Positions 55,253-64,000 of a DNA stretch of 64,000 nucleotides are shown in pieces (positions within the stretch are counted from its first letter, which is position 1; the number at the start of each line of letters is the position of its first letter). Origin of the DNA: Limnohabitans sp. MORI2 (GTDB lineage: Bacteria; Pseudomonadota; Gammaproteobacteria; Burkholderiales; Burkholderiaceae_C); NCBI RefSeq assembly GCF_027925025.1, contig NZ_AP027058.1, forward strand, positions 1,178,001 to 1,242,000, in the 5' to 3' direction. The notes beneath the pieces are model-generated. The model was not told the origin of the DNA. It was given only the letters and a program-made list of their open reading frames with translations, and ran no database searches. The translations under genes were made by a program, and so were the position numbers.

Positions 55253-57085
55253 ATGAAAGTTGCCAGCCGCTTAAACGTAGACCTCGCCAAGCAGTTTGCT
55301 TGGCTGCTACGCAAAGACTTGCGAGAAGCCTTTGCCAGCAAAGACGACCCAGGCTTTGCCGAGTGGTGGCTCATCAAGGGCAGGCAAGAGTTTCCGGGCT
55401 GGGCCGACAGCCTAGATGCCGAGCAACTCAACGCCTTGTTTGCTAGCGCAGGTGCAGCCACCGTTGCCGGGGTGCAGATAGACGTGCCCAAGCTAGCCAG
55501 CCTGCTGGCCAAATACCGCCCCGATGCCGTGAAAGAGTTTGCCAAAGACGGTAAGCTGCAAAACGAGCTGTTTTTTGCATGGGTGGTGGTGCGCGGCTTG
55601 GCCGAACACCAACTGGCCCAGCACGCCCCCCGCAGTCTAGTGGCTGCGCTAGACCAGCCCGTGCCCGACACCTACAGCAAACAGGGCGAGCCCCCCGTAC
55701 CCGCCGCCACGCTGCTCATGTACCTGCTGTGGCGTTTGATGGACGACAAAACCCAACAAGCCCGCAGCCTTTACACCGCGCAGGGCAGGCTGGCCTTTTT
55801 GGGTTGGTTCTTTAACGTGGTGGGCACACTGGGCATAGCCCCCTTGGTGGCTGGCCGCTGGAAAGCGTGGGTGCAAAGCCCCGAAGGTGCAGCCGCCTTA
55901 GCCACCCAAAAAACCACCGCAGCCAAGCTGCCGTGGCTGGCCCCACAAACCAAACAGCAAGCCGCAGCCCCAAGTACCGCTGCTGACAAACCCTTTGGCC
56001 TGAACATCTATGGCTTCGCCTACGGCGAGCTAGGCATTGGCGAAGACCTGCGCATGGCCGTAGAGTGCTGCGAAGCCGCAGGCATTCCTTACCATGTGGT
56101 GAACGTAGATGCAGGCGACGCCCGCCAAGCCGACCTACACCTCAAAGGCAAGGTGAGCGACGGCACTGAGCTGCCCCCTTACAACACCAACCTGTTTTGC
56201 CTGCCCGCGTTTGACACCGTCAGCCGCGTGTTTATGCAAAAAGGCGCTGCCGTGTTTGAAGGCTATCGCAACATCGGCTGGTGGCCGTGGGAGCTGGCCG
56301 TGTTTCCTAAGGCATGGAAGCCCTATGCCTTTGAGCTGGTAGACGAGGTGTGGGCCAGTAGCCAGTTTTTGTACGACATGTATCAGCAGGCCACAGACAA
56401 ACCTGTCAAGCTAGTACCCTTAGCCGTGAGCGTAGAGCGCATGAAGCCCTACCCACGCAAGCACTATGGCCTGCCCGAGAAGAAGTTCTTGTTTTTGTAC
56501 ATCTTCGACTTCAACTCATCCGTGGCCCGCAAAAACCCGATGGCTGCCGTGCAGGCCTTTAAACAGGCCTTTAAACCCACTGATAACACCGTGGGCTTGG
56601 TGCTGAAAACCATGAACACTAAGCCAAACAACCCTGAATGGCAGGCCTTCTTAAAAGAATGCCAAACCGACAAGCGCATACAGCTGATTACCGAAACCCT
56701 AGACCGTCCTGAGGTGCTGGGTCTGATCAACGCCTGCGATGCCTATGTGTCGTTGCACAGGGCAGAGGGGTTTGGGCGGACTTTGGCGGAAGCGATGCTG
56801 CTGGGTAAGCCTGTGATTGCAACCAATTACTCGGGTAATGTTGACTTTATGCAAAATGAACTTGCATATCCTGTCGATTTTGAATTGGTTAATGTTGAAC
56901 AAAATTCATACCAATGGGTTTCAAATGAAGATTCAGCGAAGTGGGCAACCGCTAATCTTTTGGAATCAATACATTCATTTAAGAAAGTCTCGAAAGCGAA
57001 GCTAGATAAAGTTGATAGAGAAAAAATTAATTTATTGTTTTCTTCAGAGGTCTTAAGCGTGATATTTTCCAGTTCAATTATTTAA
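55253..57085 (+). CDS. Glycosyltransferase (GT4-like, GT-B fold) spanning a base-composition break
   Basis: From the ATG at 55253 (GTG 6 bp upstream also possible) the product has 610 residues. The first 240 or so are helical and unassigned. From about 245 a GT-B enzyme follows: FGLNIYGFAYGELGIGEDLR, NIGWWPWELAVFPKAW, DEVWASSQF, and the donor-binding SLHRAEGFGRTLAEAMLLG with the EX7E motif, then KPVIATNYSGN. Bases to about 56810 are GC-rich with G/C-ending codons; from about 56830 the last 85 codons are strongly AT-rich, like everything downstream. The frame stays open across the break, so the gene is likely a recombinant between a native 5' part and an imported 3' part. Confidence 0.87.
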   Translation: MKVASRLNVDLAKQFAWLLRKDLREAFASKDDPGFAEWWLIKGRQEFPGWADSLDAEQLNALFASAGAATVAGVQIDVPKLASLLAKYRPDAVKEFAKDGKLQNELFFAWVVVRGLAEHQLAQHAPRSLVAALDQPVPDTYSKQGEPPVPAATLLMYLLWRLMDDKTQQARSLYTAQGRLAFLGWFFNVVGTLGIAPLVAGRWKAWVQSPEGAAALATQKTTAAKLPWLAPQTKQQAAAPSTAADKPFGLNIYGFAYGELGIGEDLRMAVECCEAAGIPYHVVNVDAGDARQADLHLKGKVSDGTELPPYNTNLFCLPAFDTVSRVFMQKGAAVFEGYRNIGWWPWELAVFPKAWKPYAFELVDEVWASSQFLYDMYQQATDKPVKLVPLAVSVERMKPYPRKHYGLPEKKFLFLYIFDFNSSVARKNPMAAVQAFKQAFKPTDNTVGLVLKTMNTKPNNPEWQAFLKECQTDKRIQLITETLDRPEVLGLINACDAYVSLHRAEGFGRTLAEAMLLGKPVIATNYSGNVDFMQNELAYPVDFELVNVEQNSYQWVSNEDSAKWATANLLESIHSFKKVSKAKLDKVDREKINLLFSSEVLSVIFSSSII

Positions 57086-57088
57086 TTT

Positions 57089-58096
57089 ATGGAAAAAAAA
57101 TGGATCATCGATGGTTTTAATATTTCATATCCCTATGATTGGCAGCGTCCAGCAAAAACGGAAGAGTGGACTTGGGAGTATTTGAATGCAAGTCATCACC
57201 AATCAAATTTCATCGAATTCGTATCGTTTCCATGGGCTACGTTAATAGACTTAATTGCGCGTAAGCAAGATATCCGAGCAAATGCTTTGCTCGTTGACTT
57301 AAATAAAATTCCGCCAAAGAAAAAACTATTTCGCGCAACCATATGCCAGCATATAAACCTTAAAGAAATAATCCATCTTTTTAAAAAAATTAAAATAACT
57401 GATATTTTTTGGCCGCATAAAGTAAAAGGCGAGGATTTTATAGATGGAATTAGGGTGCATCCTTATGTTTTATATCCATATGCATATTTTGAAAGAGAAG
57501 AAATAGTTTCTGGCAGTATCGTTGAGTCTGATTACCTGGTTTCATTTATTGGTGCATACGATGAAGGATGTTATCTAAGCGATATTAGAGAGCAAATTTT
57601 TAAATTTAATAAAATGGAAAGCTCCTTAATTATCCGTAGAGAAAAATGGTATTTTGAAGTTGATGTATATCAGTGTCAAATAAATAATTCTAGCGTTGAT
57701 TCAGATGTAATTTCTAATCAGAAATTCATGTTAAATGAGTACATTGACTCATTGTCAAAAACCGCATTTGTACTGTGCCCGTCAGGTGCGGGTCCCAATA
57801 CAATTCGCTATTGGGAGGCTATTGCCTTTGGTCGTGTCCCTGTTTTATTATCAGATTCGTGGGATCCGCCTAATATAAATAATATTTCCGATGGTTTAAA
57901 TTTGCCAGAAGCTTTGTTGGAAAATTTTCTAAATGAAATACAAGAGCAAGAAAAAATAAAAGTGATGTCTTTCTATAAAGATTTAATATTTCATTGTGAA
58001 AAAAATAAGGAAATTCAACCAGGTGAATGGCTGAGAAATATTTTTGATAATTTTTATTCGAATCAGAATTTAAAAAAATTAGTGGGGCGATCATGA
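57089..58096 (+). CDS. Exostosin-like glycosyltransferase
   Basis: The 335-residue product has the signature of exostosin-family (GT47-like) enzymes in its C-terminal half: YLVSFIGAYDEGCYLSDIRE, then SKTAFVLCPSGAGPNTIRYW followed by EAIAFGRVPVLLSDSWDPP. The N-terminal half (MEKKWIIDGFNISYPYDWQRP) is less typical. No membrane segment is evident, so it acts in the cytosol, probably on an activated sugar for a cell-surface glycan. It lies 3 bp after the GT4 gene and overlaps the next gene by 4 bp (ATGA). Confidence 0.75.
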   Translation: MEKKWIIDGFNISYPYDWQRPAKTEEWTWEYLNASHHQSNFIEFVSFPWATLIDLIARKQDIRANALLVDLNKIPPKKKLFRATICQHINLKEIIHLFKKIKITDIFWPHKVKGEDFIDGIRVHPYVLYPYAYFEREEIVSGSIVESDYLVSFIGAYDEGCYLSDIREQIFKFNKMESSLIIRREKWYFEVDVYQCQINNSSVDSDVISNQKFMLNEYIDSLSKTAFVLCPSGAGPNTIRYWEAIAFGRVPVLLSDSWDPPNINNISDGLNLPEALLENFLNEIQEQEKIKVMSFYKDLIFHCEKNKEIQPGEWLRNIFDNFYSNQNLKKLVGRS

Positions 58097-61000
58097 GTTC
58101 AAATCAAACAATCGAAAAACTAAAACAAGCTGCCGAATATGAAAAATCTGGTAATGCAAAAAAAGCATTCCAACTGTATAGTGAATTGCTGACTGAATTG
58201 AATAGTCCAGTATGGCTGAAAATGAAAATTCAACGCCTGCAAGGTGATCAAAAGACGCCCAGCACTTCAAAGGCGCTATATCATGCGCCAGTAGTTAATA
58301 AACCGATTGTTGCCACTTTGAACACTGAAATTGTTCCCGTCAACTCAATTGAGATTAAGAAAGATAAAATTTTTGATTCTTTAAGCTCTTCTTGGGAAGA
58401 ATGGAAAAAAGAATTTGGACCGGGTCAATTAACTATAGAAAATAATAGTTTTACTGTATCTTCAAATGGCGAAAGATTTTATCTTTCAAAAGAATTAAAT
58501 TTTAAATCTGGACGATCATATGAAGTTACCGTGCAGCTCGGTGAAATCAAAGGAGAAATCGGTCATTTGGTTGCACTTGTGAAGCATAATGGTTTGGAAG
58601 GCGATGTGGAGTTTTTAGCAAAAAACGCCAAGTCTAATGATTCAATCGTACTGAAATTTACAGCCTATGATGACACTGAAGCTTCTCTTAGGATAGGGCT
58701 CGGAACAACTACAAATGTAAATGGTGAAGCTAAACTGGTCGTTACAGGTCTTTGTATATATGAGACTATTCTTCCGGAAAATAACTATAAATTTATTAAT
58801 AAATTTTGCAGAGAATATATTGATCCTGAGCTGATATTGCCAAATTTAGTTCCAGGCTGGAATGATTATTCGCAAATAGATGAAGCAGTGCAGAGTGCGA
58901 AAAGTGATAAAGATTTTGTTTTTACAAAGAAAATATCCATAATTATACCTGCATATGAACGCATTGAATTACTTCGAAAAACATTAGCGTCCATTGAGTG
59001 TCAGTCTTATCCTAAAGAATTGATTGAGGTTGTTATCGTAGATGATGGCAGTATAGTAGATAACTTTGAAAATGTTTTTAATGAATTTTCAAAAAAATTA
59101 ACTCTTTACCTAACTCGTCAAGAGAGAAACGGATATGGCTTAACACGGGCTAGAAATTTAGGTGCTCGAGTATCCAGTGGTGAAATATTATTGTTTCTAG
59201 ATAGCGACTTAATCCTTCCTAGAAATTATGTTGCTTCATTCATGTACTATCATCACGTCTCAGATGTCATATCTGTTTTAGGGGTGCGTAAGTTTATTAA
59301 TTCCGAAACTATAACAGTTGAGGATATTAGATCTTTAAATTTCAATTTTGATAATATTGAGAAATGCCAGTCAGCTAATCCACATCATAAAAATGTTAAT
59401 GATGTTGACGGAAATTCAATAGATTGGAGGCTCTCAGAGTTTGACAAAAATAACTGGTTGCTTGATGCTAAAAATCCATTTCGTTTCTTCGGTGGTGGAC
59501 ACGCCAGTGTATCTAGAGCAAGGTTTTTCAGTATAGGTGGCTACGATGAGTCATTTAATGAGTGGGGAAATGAAGATCAAGAATTTGCCTACAGGTTATG
59601 GTCAGCTGGCCAGAAATTTATCCCGCTTAAAGATATTTTCGATTATCATCAAGAAGAGCCATCTAAGCTTGATGATCAAGCATATAAGCTTACTGATAAT
59701 AAAAAAACGAATGAAATGCTTATTTCAAGGTGTCCAGACTTTACTGTACGTGCACCTAGCATCAAAAACAAAAACTTTTTAGTCCCACTATTTTCTATTT
59801 ATGTACCAGCCTTTAATGTCGAGTCTTATATAAATGAATGTATAGATAGCGTCTTGGCGCAAACTTACCAAGACTTTGAAGTGATCATTGTGAATGATGG
59901 CTCAACGGACGGTACAGCATTAGTTTTGGAAAAATACAAAAATGATAGTCGTGTAAAAATAATTACTAAAGCAAATGGCGGCATAGGGAGTGCCTCAAAT
60001 ACTGGAATTAGAGCAGCTATAGGTGAGTATATTGTTCAACTCGACTCTGATGATACTTTAACTCCTAATGCTCTTGAGGAGTTAGTTGTTTTCTTTAAGG
60101 AAAATCCAACTGTTGAATGTGTATATACCAAGCACAAGCTTATTGATGCAGACAGCAAATTCATTGGTGATGGGTGGTCGCCGTCCTATTTTGATAGGTA
60201 TGAAAACTTGATTGGCATGAGTGTTCCGCATCTCAGGTCATTTCGTAGGGCTCTGTATTACAAAACATCTGGTTTTAATGAGGTCTATACAAATGCAATT
60301 GACTATGATTTCTTTTTAAAATTGTCAGATCATACAGAAATAAAATTCCTAGATAAATTTCTCTACAATTACAGAGTACACCCCACTCAAACCAGCACTA
60401 GGCAAAAAGATGAGCAGGTGGTTAATCACATTAATGTGGTGAATGATTATTTAAAGACTATTGGTCGATCAGATTTCTATGCATTACGACTTGATCCATT
60501 TCATCCCCAAAGAAACTTTATACTAAAAAGGGGGTCGAAATTTGAGTTTGAAAAGAAGTCCAAAATTTTTGAGCAACCGAAACTTCCTGAGCTACGGCTG
60601 CCTGATCCGAAGGGGCCAGGCAACGACTACACATACATTCAGAACTTTGTTCAAAATTTCTATAAAGATAACCCTAAAAAATACTCTGAAAAAATCTCGA
60701 TTGTTGTGCCTGTTTACAACCGTGCTGAGCGTTTATCGCGATGTTTGGCTGGTATTTTCCATCAGACTTATCCCCGCGAGCTAATCGAAGTTGTTGTTGT
60801 AGATGATGGCAGTTCAGATGCGGTAATGGAGATAGTAAAAAAGTACAGCAAGCTGCTTAATTTAAAGTATGCAAAGCAACATGATGATGGGTACAGGCTG
60901 TCTGCAGCTCGAAACTTGGGTATTAGAACTGCAACACATCGAAATATTTCAATTATCGATTGTGATTTAATTCCTCTTCCTGTATTTATTGAGTCATTTA

Positions 61001-62307
61001 TGCAATACCTCCATCATTTTGATAATGTGGTTTTGCTTGGTCATCAGCGTTTCGTTGATCCAACCGGTATTTCTGATGATGAAATTCTTAAAGATGTTAA
61101 TCGTCTGAAAGACTTTAAAGATATCAAGTCTGAAAACTCTACTATGCTCGATACGCCGGATGGTATTACTAGAGATTGGAGATATAAGCTTTACGACGAG
61201 ACAAATTTTTTAAAGAATGATGAATTTCCGTATCGTGCTTTTTCCTCTGGTCATGTAGCATATAGACGAACTGTTATTGAGGCAGCGGGATACTATGATG
61301 AGGATTTTAATGTTTGGGGCTGTGAAGATAATGAAGCTGGTTACCGAATATATCAACAAGGCTTTTATTTCATCCCAGTACTAGAAGCAGTTGACCTGCA
61401 CCAAGAACCACCATCTGGGAAAAATGAAACGAACAGAGAAGCTGATCGGATCATCTCTAGAAAGTTGCTTCAAGAAAAGTTGCCGGCAATGAGAGGGTGG
61501 TTTGGTGAGCCTTATATCATTAAGCCTGGAGATGAACCTCTATTCTCGGTTTGTATACCTATGCACAACACGGGTAGCTTTGTAATCGAAGCAATTGAGA
61601 GTGTGCTTAATCAGAGTCTGCAAGACTTTGAGGTGTTGATATATGATGATGCGTCATCAGATGGAACGCTAGAGATGGTTAAAGAAAAATTCTCTAGCAA
61701 TCCCAAAGTACGAATACTGGAAGGTGAAATTAATCGTCACGTAACCTATTCAAGAAATTTGCTGCTTGAAAATGCCCGTGGTGAGTTTGTTGCATTTCTT
61801 GACTCTGATGATTTAATTTATCCTGATGCATTAGCAACTTGTCTCAAATATTTTAGAGGGCGTTCGAACATTGGATTAATTTGCACTGAGTATGAAAAAA
61901 TTGATGAGGCTGGCAATTTAATATCTAAAGGTTGGTCACCTTCTGCATTTGATAGGGGAGGGATTTTCTACGGAAATATATTTACTCACATGAGGGTTTT
62001 TCGCTTAAGAGACTGGAATAGATCTCGAAAATGGAATGATAAGGAAATCTTTCATTACCGTTATGGCGAAGATTGGGATTTATGCATCAAATTGGTTGAG
62101 GTTTGTGATTTCGACCGAGTCTCATCTGTTTTATACAAGTATAGAGTAAGAAATTCGGGTATAACAAATACCGAATCATCTGCTGATAAGTTTAAGCAAA
62201 CTAAATCTGTTGTTGAATCGAATTTGCGGTCTAATAATTTCTTGGATTATAAAATCCTTCAGGTTGATCCAAACAATTCTCATTCAATTGGATTTATAAA
62301 GAATTAA
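58093..62307 (+). CDS. Multidomain glycosyltransferase with four GT2 domains in two chondroitin-polymerase-like pairs
   Basis: The 1404-residue product begins with a TPR-like helical pair (1-45) and a beta-sandwich-like segment (about 95-230). Four GT2 domains follow. A1 at about 281 is KISIIIPAYERIELLRKTL with FLDSDL and a C-terminal GGGHASVSRARF/EWGNEDQEFAYRL region of the galactosyltransferase-C type. B1 at about 566 is FSIYVPAFNVESYINECIDS with QLDSDDTL. A2 at about 868 is KISIVVPVYNRAERLSRCL, with FSSGHVAYRR and WGCEDNEAGYRI. B2 at about 1149 is FSVCIPMHNTGSFVIEAIES with FLDSDDLI. A-type and B-type pairs resemble the two halves of KfoC-like chondroitin polymerases, so the protein looks like a duplicated bifunctional polymerase. 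A2 has IDCDLI in place of the usual DxD-type motif. Confidence 0.85.
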   Translation: MSSNQTIEKLKQAAEYEKSGNAKKAFQLYSELLTELNSPVWLKMKIQRLQGDQKTPSTSKALYHAPVVNKPIVATLNTEIVPVNSIEIKKDKIFDSLSSSWEEWKKEFGPGQLTIENNSFTVSSNGERFYLSKELNFKSGRSYEVTVQLGEIKGEIGHLVALVKHNGLEGDVEFLAKNAKSNDSIVLKFTAYDDTEASLRIGLGTTTNVNGEAKLVVTGLCIYETILPENNYKFINKFCREYIDPELILPNLVPGWNDYSQIDEAVQSAKSDKDFVFTKKISIIIPAYERIELLRKTLASIECQSYPKELIEVVIVDDGSIVDNFENVFNEFSKKLTLYLTRQERNGYGLTRARNLGARVSSGEILLFLDSDLILPRNYVASFMYYHHVSDVISVLGVRKFINSETITVEDIRSLNFNFDNIEKCQSANPHHKNVNDVDGNSIDWRLSEFDKNNWLLDAKNPFRFFGGGHASVSRARFFSIGGYDESFNEWGNEDQEFAYRLWSAGQKFIPLKDIFDYHQEEPSKLDDQAYKLTDNKKTNEMLISRCPDFTVRAPSIKNKNFLVPLFSIYVPAFNVESYINECIDSVLAQTYQDFEVIIVNDGSTDGTALVLEKYKNDSRVKIITKANGGIGSASNTGIRAAIGEYIVQLDSDDTLTPNALEELVVFFKENPTVECVYTKHKLIDADSKFIGDGWSPSYFDRYENLIGMSVPHLRSFRRALYYKTSGFNEVYTNAIDYDFFLKLSDHTEIKFLDKFLYNYRVHPTQTSTRQKDEQVVNHINVVNDYLKTIGRSDFYALRLDPFHPQRNFILKRGSKFEFEKKSKIFEQPKLPELRLPDPKGPGNDYTYIQNFVQNFYKDNPKKYSEKISIVVPVYNRAERLSRCLAGIFHQTYPRELIEVVVVDDGSSDAVMEIVKKYSKLLNLKYAKQHDDGYRLSAARNLGIRTATHRNISIIDCDLIPLPVFIESFMQYLHHFDNVVLLGHQRFVDPTGISDDEILKDVNRLKDFKDIKSENSTMLDTPDGITRDWRYKLYDETNFLKNDEFPYRAFSSGHVAYRRTVIEAAGYYDEDFNVWGCEDNEAGYRIYQQGFYFIPVLEAVDLHQEPPSGKNETNREADRIISRKLLQEKLPAMRGWFGEPYIIKPGDEPLFSVCIPMHNTGSFVIEAIESVLNQSLQDFEVLIYDDASSDGTLEMVKEKFSSNPKVRILEGEINRHVTYSRNLLLENARGEFVAFLDSDDLIYPDALATCLKYFRGRSNIGLICTEYEKIDEAGNLISKGWSPSAFDRGGIFYGNIFTHMRVFRLRDWNRSRKWNDKEIFHYRYGEDWDLCIKLVEVCDFDRVSSVLYKYRVRNSGITNTESSADKFKQTKSVVESNLRSNNFLDYKILQVDPNNSHSIGFIKN

Positions 62308-62310
62308 TTC

Positions 62311-63342
62311 ATGTCTAAAAAACATTACTTTGATCAACATTCACTGAACTTCGAACGATTAAAAAGGGTGACCTCAAATAGGCTTCTACTTTCAGATGAT
62401 CTTATTCCGCTAATGCACGCCTATGAATCTGCAATTGATTTTTACAATGAGTATTTAAGTCATTCAATCGATCCTGAAGTTGTTAAACACCTCAAACTAA
62501 GTCGTTTGGCACTTGTGCAATTGGCCTCTATGGTTAGTTCAAATAACGAACCTGGATTTTCGGTTGGTGAAATTCGGTTACGATCTTTTGAGGGGGGGTT
62601 GGCAAATCGGTTAAGAGCACTTTGTGCCGCGATGGTAATTGCTAATATTTCGAATAAGAATCTGGAAATATCATGGGTTCCAGATGATCATTGTGATTTG
62701 GATTTCGATATTATGTTTCCTGATGGTTTATTGAATAATTTTGTAAAGAAAAAACCATCTTTTTATATAGAATCTATTTTGGCTTTAAATGGGTCATGTT
62801 TTGAAATTGTTGGCAATCCTTCTGCTTGGGTTTTATGGGATAAATATTGCAAGGAGATTATTGATTGGGGTGGTTTTTATATTTTATACAGAAAGTTTTT
62901 AAATGAAATTTTTAATGATAACCTAAACCCTCTATTGCTTGCGAAGGCTAATAAATTGTTGAATCAGAACATTATGGATGATGTTATTGGATTACATATT
63001 AGATCAACAGATTTTCAGCGTCACTATGAATTGACCTATCCAGATAGGAAGTTGGCAGAGGTTGATGATTTCATTGCCTTGTTGCATGATTGTTCACATT
63101 CTAAGGTTTTTTTGGCAACTGACTCTATTGCTGTTAAGCATGAGTTTGTTATGAAATTCCGCGGTGAAATTATTAATGCGGAACACAGTTTTCAGGTTGA
63201 AAATTTTCGACAAACTTCTATTGAGTCTGCTTTGTGTGATATCTATACCCTATCTAAATGCAAAAGTTTGATTGCTACTTATGGGTCTTCCTTCTCTGGT
63301 ATGGCTGCTGATTTGTCTGGGGGTGAAATTCTGTACATTTGA
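62311..63342 (+). CDS. Fucosyltransferase-like protein (NodZ/FUT8/O-FucT superfamily style)
   Basis: The 343-residue product has EGGLANRLRALCAAMVIAN (the GGxxNRL donor/acceptor loop), VIGLHIRSTDFQRHYE (the HxRxxD signature), SKVFLATDSIAVKHEF, and IYTLSKCKSLIATYGSSFSGM near the C-terminus. This order is characteristic of GT-B fucosyltransferases and related enzymes using GDP-sugars. No signal or membrane segment is seen. It is 3 bp after the four-GT2 gene. The sugar is not proven. Confidence 0.7.
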   Translation: MSKKHYFDQHSLNFERLKRVTSNRLLLSDDLIPLMHAYESAIDFYNEYLSHSIDPEVVKHLKLSRLALVQLASMVSSNNEPGFSVGEIRLRSFEGGLANRLRALCAAMVIANISNKNLEISWVPDDHCDLDFDIMFPDGLLNNFVKKKPSFYIESILALNGSCFEIVGNPSAWVLWDKYCKEIIDWGGFYILYRKFLNEIFNDNLNPLLLAKANKLLNQNIMDDVIGLHIRSTDFQRHYELTYPDRKLAEVDDFIALLHDCSHSKVFLATDSIAVKHEFVMKFRGEIINAEHSFQVENFRQTSIESALCDIYTLSKCKSLIATYGSSFSGMAADLSGGEILYI

Positions 63343-63361
63343 TAATTCATGGTTTTTTTAA

Positions 63362-64000
63362 ATGACTAATATCAATACTATTTTAGTAATCGGCGAATCT
63401 AATTCTGTTATGCGTAATGGATGGGTTTCTGGTTTTTCATCATTTAATCCCGATTTGACTATTGTTAACAAGAGTATAGGATCTACGGGAATATTTAACT
63501 CTATTCGAGTTATTTCTGAGTCGATTGATCAAGGCTTTGATTTGATTGTTGTTGATTCATTTATTAATGATTCAATTTTTTTTATCGCTGATCCATTGCT
63601 TTATAGGCGAATACTGAAGTCAGTATTTTCAAGTTTATCTAATAAATTCAAATCTAGGATCGTTTATTTGTGCTTTGGCGGGAAGTATATTGACTCGTCT
63701 AAACTTTTGCTAAAAAAAGTGTTGGAAGAGGAGTGTGAGTTATTTGGAGTTTATTTTTTTGATGTAAATGTTTTCTTGCATGACTATGCTTCTCAAACGA
63801 ATTGTGATTTTGAATCTACTTATTCTGATGATGCTCATCCGAAGGCTGAATTGTCTTTTTCGCTCGGTTTATTCTTGGCTAGTCACTTAGTTGATTTGAA
63901 TATTAAAATTGCGAATTCGGATCCTAATCTTGTCGATTTATTTCAAGTTTTTTGTCCTGCAACAGACTCGGGGTTTTTAAATTTTCCAGAGATTACTTCT
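63362..64000 (+). CDS. SGNH/GDSL-hydrolase-like protein, partial (runs off the right edge)
   Basis: The frame from the ATG at 63362 is open for 213 codons to the window end. The N-terminus ILVIGESNSVMRNGW has the shape of SGNH block I, with GESNS in place of GDSxS. Later, YSDDAHPKAELSFSLGLFLA resembles the C-terminal DxxH block. Such proteins in glycan loci often add or remove acetyl groups. The block I variant and missing end make the assignment tentative. It is AT-rich and 19 bp after the fucosyltransferase-like gene. Confidence 0.55.
   Translation, partial: MTNINTILVIGESNSVMRNGWVSGFSSFNPDLTIVNKSIGSTGIFNSIRVISESIDQGFDLIVVDSFINDSIFFIADPLLYRRILKSVFSSLSNKFKSRIVYLCFGGKYIDSSKLLLKKVLEEECELFGVYFFDVNVFLHDYASQTNCDFESTYSDDAHPKAELSFSLGLFLASHLVDLNIKIANSDPNLVDLFQVFCPATDSGFLNFPEITS

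Larger units (their letters stand above)
56820..64000. other. AT-rich glycan-gene region, probably imported
   Basis: From about 56820 to the end of the window the DNA is markedly AT-rich: line 57301-57360 has 21 G+C in 60, against 36 in 60 for line 56281-56340. Third codon positions are mostly A or T. All genes here are glycosyltransferase-like or glycan-related, tightly packed on the plus strand. Such a shift is typical of O-antigen or capsule cassettes exchanged between strains. No transposase or integrase is visible in the window. Confidence 0.75.

Overview
The window looks like a chromosomal segment of a betaproteobacterium, most likely Burkholderiales/Comamonadaceae of the freshwater Limnohabitans/Rhodoferax type. 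This rests on the gene families and order (lexA next to an asparaginase gene, exbB-exbD-lpxK-Trm112-kdsB-adk, sodB, E. coli-type NADP icd) and on moderately high G+C. It is inferred from protein style only, not from a marker search.

Positions 1-23400 are mostly ordinary chromosome. In order: two tandem exported paralogues and a VCBS/FG-GAP-like lipoprotein; a minus-strand CoA-thioester catabolic cluster (YfcG-like GST, acyl-CoA dehydrogenase, APH-type kinase, Crp/Fnr regulator, enoyl-CoA hydratase, and a 3-hydroxyacyl-CoA dehydrogenase that has lost its NAD-binding domain); lexA with two SOS boxes; asparaginase; an envelope/housekeeping block (adk, kdsB, Trm112-like, lpxK, exbD, exbB); xseA, sodB, a DUF192 protein, icd, and a two-component system.

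Positions 23608-52199 hold the most unusual part: a type I secretion locus built around two very large, related, repetitive proteins of 6207 and 1398 residues. Between and after them lie a PrtD/RsaD-type ABC exporter, an HlyD-type adaptor and a TolC-type outer-membrane protein. The two substrates share a short N-terminal module (motif LPLxAxxVEEVRAAQ), a repeat unit with core LSTSLKDLQKLGVDAV, and a C-terminal module of about 130-150 residues. The giant has 13 copies of the repeat; after the first copy, segments with an EF-hand-like calcium loop alternate strictly with segments lacking one. I see no RTX nonapeptides. A DUF4160/DUF2442 gene pair sits inside the locus between two identical 33-bp terminators.

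Positions 52219-64000 carry a coiled-coil protein with a Lys/Ala/Pro-rich tail, then a methyltransferase and glycan genes: a GT4 glycosyltransferase, an exostosin-like enzyme, a protein with four GT2 domains arranged as a duplicated pair, a fucosyltransferase-like protein, and the start of an SGNH-like protein. Base composition changes abruptly inside the GT4 gene near 56820, from about 60% G+C to about 35% in sampled 60-base lines, and stays AT-rich to the end, suggesting an imported glycan cassette.

The arrangement (giant protein, exporter, adaptor, then surface-glycan genes) resembles the Caulobacter rsaA-rsaD-rsaE S-layer locus. My working interpretation is a cell-surface layer or giant adhesin system with a repeat type I cannot assign to a known family.
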